Source of the DNA: Streptomyces formicae
Lineage (GTDB): Bacteria > Actinomycetota > Actinomycetes > Streptomycetales > Streptomycetaceae
Direction of reading: 5' to 3'
Assembly (NCBI RefSeq): GCF_022647665.1
Contig: NZ_CP071872.1
Coordinates: 1,488,001-1,552,000 of the forward strand
DNA length: 64,000 nt
Position numbers and translations under genes: made by a program. Shown here piece by piece: positions 58,099-64,000 of the stretch. Position 1 is the first letter of the stretch. Each line of letters opens with the position of its first letter. Below the pieces are notes generated by a model that saw nothing but the letters and a program-made list of their open reading frames with translations, was not told the origin of the DNA and made no database searches.

Positions 58099-60210
58099 TC
58101 AGGTCTTCTTGCCGATGTCGTCGGAGCGCGCCACGAACCGGGCGGCTCCTGCGGTCACGCGGAACAGGAAACCGCCGCTGTCGTCCCCGCCCTGGAAGTA
58201 CTGCAAGGTGGGTTCGAAGCTCACCCGGCGGGTGATGCCCTGCCAGGGCCCGCGCAGGAGCTCCGAGCGCAGCGTGGACCGGCCGCCGTCGCCGACGGAG
58301 GCGAGCCCCCGGGCGGCGAACCGGACGGCGTCGTACGCCTCGGCAGCCCAAGGCCCGGGCGCGCCCCGGTGGCGGGCGCGGAACGCGGCGGCGAACTCCT
58401 TCGTACGGGAGTCGGCGCTCGCGTCGGTGTAGCCCGTACCGATCCTCCAGTCCTCGCCGACGGCGAGGAAGGGAGCGCCGAGCACGTGCTCGCCCGCGAT
58501 CCGGGCGCCCTGGTGGCCCGCGTCCCGCAATGCACGGGCGCAGGCGGCGGCGCGGTCGGGGCTCACCCCCGCGAAGAGCACGGCGTCGCGAGGGCGGGCG
58601 GCGATGCGGCGCGCGGCCCCGCTGAAGTCCTCGTCCACAGCGACCTCCTCCACCGCCGTCTCGCTGTCGAGCTTGCCGTGGACGGTGGTGATGCGGACCG
58701 TGGGCAGGCTCTCCACCTCGGTGGCCAGGTCGTGCACGACCACCGTGCGGGCGGGTTGGACGACCCGGTTCAGATAGCGCAACGCCGCGTGCGGGCCGAG
58801 GGTCCGCGTGGAGCGCAGCACGAGCGCGGTGGTGGTGTTGACGGCGTTGAGCTCCTCGGAGTCGGCGCGGGTGACCAGCACGGTCAGCCGGGCCTTCGTG
58901 CACGGGGGCAGGGCCGCGGGCACGGTCACGTTCGTGCCGGCGGCGACCACCACGGACACGTCCGGGTCGGCGGCCAGCCGGGCGGCCGCCTCGGCGCTGC
59001 CCGCCGCGGTGCCGTGGTCGTCGGCGGTGCGCAGCACGAGGTCGACGGTGCGCCGGGCGTCCTGAGTTGTGCCGGTCGACGGCGAGGCGGGCCCCGCGCT
59101 CATGGGCGGGGAAGAAGGGGTCGCCCGGGCTGCCGAGCAGGGCGACCACCTGCCGGGGCCGCGGGACGGTGCCCGTGCTCGCGGACGCGCCGGAGCGGCC
59201 CCACTGCCACCACGCGCCCGCCCCGGCCGCCGCGGTGGCACCGGCCGCGGCCCCCGCGACGAGCAGGCGGCGGCGGGTGGGTGAGGCCGCGCGTCCACCG
59301 GGGAGGGCCCGGCGACCGCGGTGGGGTCGGGCACGGGAAGGTCGAGGACGCGTGCGGCGCGGGCGGCGACCAGGGCGGGCAGCCCTTCGGGCAACCACCT
59401 GCCCACGGCGAACTCACCGAAGAATTCGCCGAGTTCACCCGCGCTCGGGCGCCGCGCCGGTTCCTTCGCCAGACACCTTCGTACGGTCCGGTCGAGCCAT
59501 TCCGGCACGCCGACCAGGTCCGGTTCCTCGTGCACGGTCCGGTACAGCACGGCCGCGGCGCCACCGGTGCCGAACGCGGGCCGGCCGGTGGCCGCGTGGG
59601 CGAGGACGCAGCCGAGTGAGAAGACGTCGCTCGGCGGACCCACGGTGTGCCCACGGGCCTGCTCGGGCGAGAGGTAGCCGGGGGAGCCCACGACGGAACC
59701 GTCCGTGGTGAGCGCGGTCGCGCCGACGGCCCGCGCGATGCCGAAGTCGATCAGGCGCGGCCCGTCCGCGGCCAGCAGCACGTTGGCGGGCTTGACGTCC
59801 CGGTGGATCAGCCCGGCCGCGTGCACCCCGTCCAGCGCCTCGGCCAGCAACCCGCCGAGGACCCTGACGGCACGCGACGGCAGCGGGCCGTGCGCGGCGA
59901 CCGCCTCGGCGACGGAAGGCCCGGGGACGAACGCGGTGGCCAGCCACGGCTCGCGCGCCTCGGCGTCCGCGTCCAGGACGGGAACCACCCAAGGGCTCTC
60001 CACTCGCCGCGCCAGCTCCACCTCCCGCGCGAACCGGGCGCGGAACCCGTCGTCTCCGGCGCCCTCTCCCCGGATCACCTTGACCGCCGCGAGCGCCCCG
60101 GAGTCGGTGCGCCCGAGGTAGACCACGCCCATGCCGCCGGCGCCGAGCCGGCGCAGCAGCCGGAACCCCGCGATGCGGGACGGGTCCGACGACCGCAGTG
60201 GTTCGCTCAC
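58099..60210 (-). CDS. Ser/Thr kinase fused to periplasmic-binding-like sensor, with two compensating frameshifts
   Basis: About 703 aa in the main frame. Active kinase domain at about 10-270: GAGGMGVVYLG, Lys44 in AAVKVIR, HRD at 136-138, DFG at 155-157, SPGYLSPEQ. The middle is frameshifted: between about 59300 and 59055 the sensible protein (RRRLLVAGAAAGATAAAGAGAWW membrane segment, then QVVALLGSPGDPFFPAHERGARLAVDRHNS) is in another frame. Reading returns to the main frame at TQDARRTVDLVL. The C-terminal part resembles amino-acid ABC-binding proteins. The first shift is in a GGGG run (59300-59303). If real, the membrane segment is lost and replaced by Arg/Pro-rich sequence; if an error, the protein is a normal kinase receptor. 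GTG 60210 overlaps the upstream lipoprotein stop (GTGA). Confidence 0.8.
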   Translation of the reverse strand: MSEPLRSSDPSRIAGFRLLRRLGAGGMGVVYLGRTDSGALAAVKVIRGEGAGDDGFRARFAREVELARRVESPWVVPVLDADAEAREPWLATAFVPGPSVAEAVAAHGPLPSRAVRVLGGLLAEALDGVHAAGLIHRDVKPANVLLAADGPRLIDFGIARAVGATALTTDGSVVGSPGYLSPEQARGHTVGPPSDVFSLGCVLAHAATGRPAFGTGGAAAVLYRTVHEEPDLVGVPEWLDRTVRRCLAKEPARRPSAGELGEFFGEFAVGRWLPEGLPALVAARAARVLDLPVPDPTAVAGPSPVDARPHPPAAACSSRGPRPVPPRRPGRARGGSGAAPARPRARAPSRGPGRWSPCSAARATPSSPPMSAGPASPSTGTTQDARRTVDLVLRTADDHGTAAGSAEAAARLAADPDVSVVVAAGTNVTVPAALPPCTKARLTVLVTRADSEELNAVNTTTALVLRSTRTLGPHAALRYLNRVVQPARTVVVHDLATEVESLPTVRITTVHGKLDSETAVEEVAVDEDFSGAARRIAARPRDAVLFAGVSPDRAAACARALRDAGHQGARIAGEHVLGAPFLAVGEDWRIGTGYTDASADSRTKEFAAAFRARHRGAPGPWAAEAYDAVRFAARGLASVGDGGRSTLRSELLRGPWQGITRRVSFEPTLQYFQGGDDSGGFLFRVTAGAARFVARSDDIGKKT

Positions 60211-61175
60211 TGCTCCGCCCCCTTCGTGCGGGCCGGTCCGTTCGTCCCGGACGGTGCGTTCGTCCCGGACGGTGTGTTCGTTCCGGACGGTGTGTTCGTT
60301 CCGGCCGGTCCGTCGTCGGCACCCGCATCGCCCGCCTTGCCCCTGCGGTGGATGTCGGCGGCGGCGAAGCTCACTCCCTTGGCCATGTCGCTGGTGATGG
60401 CGGAGTCCTCCTCCTTGCTCCGGCCCGCGCCGTGCCGCGCGGTCCCGGCCACGGTGACCGGCCCGACCCGGAACTTGAACCAGTCGAAGGGACGCCCCTT
60501 GCTCTCGCCGTCGACGACCCACTCCCCGGACTCCGTCAGATCGTCCTCGGCGATCGCGGACCGCGCGTCGCCGTACGCGTCGACCCGGGAGTACGGGCCC
60601 CGCACCCGCTCCGTGGCGTTCAGCCGATGCTCGGGGCAGCGCAGCGCCGACTCCAGCGACCCGGCCATGTCACGCCGCGCCGCCACCGCGTCCTGATGCA
60701 CGGTGACGGTCAACGACACGTACACCGGCCCCTTGCCGCCCTTCCCCGGCAGCTCGAACGCCCGAGTGAGGCTGGCCAGTACGGTGCCCGGCAGCGCCTC
60801 GCGCCGCCACAGGCAGTTCCCGCCGAGCACGGCCCACTCGCCCGGATCGCTCGCGAACGGGTCGCGCTTGCGGAACCCGGTGCCGAAGTAGTCGGGCCGC
60901 ACGCCGACTTCACGGACGAACGCAACCGCTTCGCCCCGCGTCCTCGGTGCCCGGTCCTCCGCGAGCGTGTACGGCTCACTCACGGGCGACGCCGATGCCG
61001 ATGCCGACGCCGATGCCGACGCGGATGGCGACGCGGATGGCGACGCACCGGGACTCTGCTCGTTCCCCTTCGGCTTCCCCTCCGCCTGGGGCCCGCTCCC
61101 CGCCCCGCCGGTACACCCCGCAAGCACCATCGCCCCGGCCGCCGCCGCGACCAGGACCGGTCTCCACCCGGCCAT
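60207..61175 (-). CDS. Lipoprotein with low-complexity repeats, partner of the kinase receptor
   Basis: A 322-aa exported lipoprotein, lipobox LAGC with Cys21. After it comes an Ala/Ser dipeptide run (SASASASAS, from hexamer repeats at 60986-61045), then a globular domain of about 200 aa (RTRGEAVAFVREVGVRPDYFGTG; WAVLGGNCLWRRE), and a tail of four TNTPSG/TNAPSG hexapeptides coded by 18-base repeats at 60240-60311. The globular part is conserved-looking but I do not recognise it. The GTGA overlap with the kinase gene suggests the two work together at the cell surface. Confidence 0.72.
   Translation of the reverse strand: MAGWRPVLVAAAAGAMVLAGCTGGAGSGPQAEGKPKGNEQSPGASPSASPSASASASASASASPVSEPYTLAEDRAPRTRGEAVAFVREVGVRPDYFGTGFRKRDPFASDPGEWAVLGGNCLWRREALPGTVLASLTRAFELPGKGGKGPVYVSLTVTVHQDAVAARRDMAGSLESALRCPEHRLNATERVRGPYSRVDAYGDARSAIAEDDLTESGEWVVDGESKGRPFDWFKFRVGPVTVAGTARHGAGRSKEEDSAITSDMAKGVSFAAADIHRRGKAGDAGADDGPAGTNTPSGTNTPSGTNAPSGTNGPARTKGAEQ
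60240..60311. repeat. 18-bp tandem repeat, four units, in the lipoprotein gene
   Basis: GTTCGTCCCGGACGGTGC-type units start at 60240, 60258, 60276 and 60294. They encode the Thr-Asn-x-Pro-Ser-Gly tail. Confidence 0.9.
60986..61045. repeat. Hexanucleotide repeat coding Ala-Ser run
   Basis: GCCGATGCCGAC/GCGGATGGCGAC units after the lipobox of the lipoprotein gene. Confidence 0.85.
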
Positions 61176-61669
61176 GCATCACTCCCACCCTGCGCCCGCA
61201 CCCTTGTACGAAGTGTGGCGCATGTGTACGCGACTCGTGTCTCAACTGCCCTACAGAGACGCACAGTTAAGGCGTACGACGACACCACCCGGCACCCTGG
61301 CCACACCCGGTTCATCCGCGCCGGACGCGGCAAAGGACGCGCGGCGAGGTTGCCGTAGCTCTCGCGCGATCGTGGAGGAGGCTGATGCTGAGGTCGATGG
61401 AGTCTCAATGGCCGAGTCCACTCGGCAGCGATCTTGAAAAAGGTCGTGGTGGCGACGTCACCTTCAGGGGTCGTCAGGCCCAAGCAACCATCTCGGTTCA
61501 CGAGTTCACGAGGATTCAACGCGTTCACGCTTCCAACCACCCTGGCGGGGTCCCGCGGGGTGGCAGAGTCGTGCTGAATGGAAGTGTCCGCATGCAGCTA
61601 CCACGGCAGTCACGACCGTCCGGCCCCCCGCCGTAGACACCCACTCGCCTCTGCTCACAGGAGCCCACA
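61176..61669. other. 494-base divergent intergenic region
   Basis: Between the lipoprotein (minus) and terpene synthase (plus) genes. Nothing coding is convincing. It includes GTTCACGAGTTCACGAG at about 61497-61513, a short direct repeat, and is less GC-rich than the neighbourhood. Confidence 0.55.
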
Positions 61670-62721
61670 GTGACGCCCCGTACCGCGACAATCCACCCCA
61701 GCACGGACGACACAGCCCTCCATCAGGTTCTGACGCCCGGCGAAACCTTCCGTTTGCCGCCGCTGGTGTGCTCCACCACCGCGAAGGTCAACCCCGACTA
61801 CCCCACCATCTATGAACACAACGCCGCCTGGGCAGCTGCGTTCCTGCCCTTTTCCCATTCGGCGAGCTCGGCCGCATGCTGGAGCACCGCTACCCCCTAT
61901 GGGAATCCATGGTGTACGCCGTCGGCCTCCCGCAACGAGTAGCCCACTCCTCGTGCGTCACCTCGCTCATGTTCGAAGTAGACGACGTCGCGCTGCTCCA
62001 GCATGGTCTGTTCGAGGAGATCGACGCCAACTGGGAGAATGACCAACACCCTTATGGCCGCGCCTTCCGCGACATTTGGACAACGCTGGAACAGCGCATG
62101 CCCGAAGGCGTCTACCGGCGATACCGCCAGGCCTGGCAGAACTGGTTCACCGGAGCACAGCAGGAGAACAAGCTCCGCGCCACCGCAGAGATTCCGGACC
62201 TGGAGACCTACCTCCAAGTCCGACGCAGCAATGTAGGACTGCGCCCGTACATCACCGGCATTGAATACGTCCTGGACCTGGACCTCACCCAAGACCTCCA
62301 GGACGACGAGGAGCTCGCCTCGGTCAAAGACCTCGCCGTGGAACACGCCATGCTGGTCAACGACATCTACTCCGCCCGCTGGGAGTGCTTCAACGGCGAC
62401 TACTTCAACGTGGTGGCCACACTCATCCGCGCCCACGACAAGCCCCTGCAAGCAGCCATCGACCAGTCCGCTGCCCTGATCGAGAAAGCCGACACCGCGC
62501 TCACGGACACCGTCACCAGACTGCGCCGCCGCTACGCCTCGGCCGGACCCAAAGGACGGGACATCACCGCCTACCTGGACGCCGTCGGATCATTCTGCGC
62601 CGGGAACTTCCGATGGTCATGCGAGACCTCCCGCTACAACGGAACCGGCTACGGCTGGAACGGGCTGCGCACCGGCACCGTGACTCTGCACCCGGAACGC
62701 ACCATCATCACCGCCCACTGA
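61670..62721 (+). pseudogene. Class I terpene synthase, frameshifted
   Basis: Two frames give one cyclase of about 350 aa. GTG 61670 (AGGAG 6 bases upstream) starts the N-terminal part (FRLPPLVCSTTAKVNPDY ... EHNAAWAAAFLPF); from about 61850 the continuation GELGRMLEHRYPLWESM is in another frame to 62721. The break is at CCCTTTTCCC (61849-61858); one extra T or two fewer bases would join them. The second Mg motif NDIYSARWE fits NDxxSxxxE. The first motif reads FEVDDVALLQ, so only DD remains of DDxxD. Length and motifs suggest a sesqui- or monoterpene cyclase using a prenyl diphosphate. If the shift is an assembly error the gene is functional. Confidence 0.72.
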
Positions 62722-63306
62722 AACGCCCAATCCACAGGATTTGGCAATTGCTCTATTGCGACCATGTCAACAGGATCCGCTCGGATGATGAGCTCGCCCG
62801 CGCTATTCGCAACGCCTTCGGCGTCCTGATGACGCGCTCAATCCGTGGTGGGAATTCCTGGGCAAGATCTACCGAAACACTCTGGGCTGGGCGTTGGGCC
62901 TGATGCTGCATGGGACACCGGGACGTCATGCGGCGTCGTTGACCGCCACTCTCCGCCGTGGATGGTGCGGAGGTGGTGCGACGCTGTGCGATCACCAAGG
63001 CATTGGCGCCGTAGCCCGTGTCGCCAAGGTGGACCGTCTGCGAGATCGGCCTGGGTACAGGCAAGCCGGCGCCACGTGCAGCCCGAGGTGGCCACGAATC
63101 ATTGCGCCCGACTGCCTTTCCAGGGATGCGCTGTACTGCAGAGCGCAAGTGGGCGGGGCCCGCGCTCCTCTAATCGGAGCACTGCGGGAACTTCTCGATC
63201 GCGATGAACGCCTCAACTTTGTTGATGTAGCCGAGCGTGGGATCAGGTGCAGATCACCCCTGAAAGCTCACTCGCCACTCACTCGCGATCAGTGATGAAC
63301 AACAAC
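62722..63306. other. 585-base gene-poor stretch with lower GC
   Basis: Several short open frames exist on both strands but none has convincing codon bias or family motifs. Base composition is less GC-rich than the rest. It looks like decayed or acquired DNA next to the tRNA fragment. Confidence 0.5.
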
Positions 63307-63343
63307 AGAGGCCCGGACTCAGTGGGACTGAGTCCGGGCCTCT
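63307..63343 (-). terminator. Perfect 16-bp hairpin downstream of the tRNA fragment
   Basis: AGAGGCCCGGACTCAG (63307-63322), loop TGGGA, CTGAGTCCGGGCCTCT (63328-63343). It lies about 50 bases past the tRNA 3' end on the minus strand, the normal place for a tRNA terminator. Confidence 0.85.
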
Positions 63344-63395
63344 GCTCCTGGCACTTTGGCTGGTCAGCGGCTTGATCACGCTGGTCCGGCTTCTG

Positions 63396-63437
63396 TGCCC
63401 CCGGCAGGATTCGAACCTGCGCACACGGCTCCGGAGG
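63396..63437 (-). other. 3' half of tRNA-Arg(CCG): probable attachment-site (attR-like) remnant
   Basis: The minus strand reads anticodon loop CTCCGGA (anticodon CCG), stem GCCGT, T-arm GCAGG-TTCGAAT-CCTGC, acceptor CGGGGGC and discriminator A, with no encoded CCA. The 5' half of the tRNA (acceptor, D-arm, first anticodon strand) is absent; matching sequence stops just before the anticodon loop. Integrative elements that use tRNA 3' ends leave exactly this footprint. The native terminator remains on the low-coordinate side, so the element should lie to the right. Confidence 0.75.
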
Positions 63438-63476
63438 GCATGATCAGGCAAGGCCTAGTCATGGCACTGAGCGTTT

Positions 63477-64000
63477 TCAGCGTTGCCTCTCCAGGGTGAG
63501 GACCGCTTTCGCGATGACGGTCATGCGGTTGGGGCTGATGCGGGATCTGCGGAAGATCTGCCAGGATTTCAGCCGGGCCATGCCGCGTTCGACGGGAGCT
63601 CGGGCCTGGGCGAGGGCCCGGTTGACGGTGCGCTGGGTGGCGGTGAGTTCCCCGCCGGGCGGACGTCTGAGGCCGGTGGTGACGTGGGGACCGGCACCGG
63701 TGTAGGCGCGGTCGGCGAGGACGGGGACGCCCTGGCGTTCGCAGATTCGGATGATGCGGTGGGTGCGGGCCGCGGTCAGGTCGTGGTTGCGGCCCGGCAG
63801 CGTGGGCGAGATCCACAGAATCTCGCCGGCGGGATCGGTGACGACCTGGACGTTCACGCCGTGGCGGCGGTGTTTGGCCGAGTAGTCGGCGCGGCTGTCG
63901 CCGACGCGGTCGCACTCGGCGAGGGTTCCGTCCAGCAGGACGAAGTCGGGATCGAATTCGCGCAGCGTCTTCAGCAGGCCCGGGGCGCGGTCGGCGAGCA
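63477..64000 (-). mobile_element. IS5-family (DDE_Tnp_4-like) transposase, partial
   Basis: The frame is open from the right edge and stops at 63477, giving at least 174 aa of C-terminal transposase. Motifs: LLDGTLAECDR with a catalytic Asp, ADYSAKHRRHGVNVQVVTD, PGRNHDLTAARTH, VLADRAYTGAG with an Asp, and APVERGMARLKSWQIF with the catalytic Glu, the DDE pattern of IS5-like elements. The left end of the IS should lie between 63438 and 63477, where a CTAG (63453-63456) is present. GTG 63857 is only an internal codon. Confidence 0.88.

Noticed and set aside
62753..63207. Possible transposase or hypothetical genes in the lower-GC stretch
   Set aside because: Short overlapping frames on both strands without start sites, codon bias or motifs.

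Overview
The window looks like a Streptomyces chromosome or a close relative. GC is very high with strong third-position G/C bias, GTG and TTG starts are common, and neighbouring genes are often coupled by ATGA or GTGA overlaps. It carries actinomycete hallmarks: an FxS cyclophane RiPP system, a kgd-type 2-oxoglutarate enzyme, a conservon (sensor ATPase, roadblock protein, DUF742 protein, GTPase), a Ku/LigD-type end-joining locus and several Ser/Thr kinase-like receptors.

Layout. 1-5.1 kb: the tail of an FxSxx-COOH RiPP cluster (SPASM end of the radical SAM enzyme, a stand-alone HExxH peptide hydroxylase, and FxsT with TIR-like, NB-ARC and TPR parts), closed by a perfect 19-bp terminator stem. 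5.1-16.8 kb: housekeeping genes kgd, a two-component system, a spermidine-synthase-like protein, a GNAT protein, lon with a HAIR/HspR-type operator and a ClgR-like palindrome, a secreted GH25 lysozyme and a MarR regulator. 16.8-23.6 kb: a frameshifted PP2C-like gene and the conservon followed by a styrene-monooxygenase-like flavoprotein. 23.6-38.3 kb: a secreted coiled-coil protein, a pseudokinase/beta-propeller receptor, a TetR regulator, a divergent pair of diiron proteins, a PBP/FtsW pair, a lipoprotein plus orphan histidine kinase, and a HEAT-repeat protein. 38.4-45.0 kb: a NERD protein, a SnoaL-like protein, a split end-joining locus (ligase, LigD polymerase, Ku), an ATP-grasp protein and a 2-hydroxyacid dehydrogenase.

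45.1-57.9 kb is the most interesting part. It is a minus-strand set of co-directional genes: two paralogous carrier-plus-membrane proteins resembling the C-terminal part of Pls/PosA poly(amino acid) synthetases, an NRPS with half-C, A, PCP and TE parts, a TauD-type dioxygenase, and SbnB and SbnA, which make L-2,3-diaminopropionate (Dap). No complete condensation domain is present. I read it as a split, duplicated relative of poly-Dap or epsilon-poly-lysine synthesis with an added hydroxylase.

58-64 kb: a kinase/periplasmic-binding receptor with two compensating frameshifts, a partner lipoprotein, a frameshifted terpene synthase, a decayed lower-GC stretch, the 3' half of tRNA-Arg(CCG) with its terminator (a probable attachment-site remnant), and an IS5-family transposase running off the edge.

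Three CTAG-flanked, MITE-like elements (23.6, 38.1 and 42.9 kb) belong to one family whose terminal inverted repeats have changed together. Several frameshifts sit at or next to homopolymer runs (17.46, 59.30, 61.85 kb), so some 'pseudogenes' may be assembly errors.
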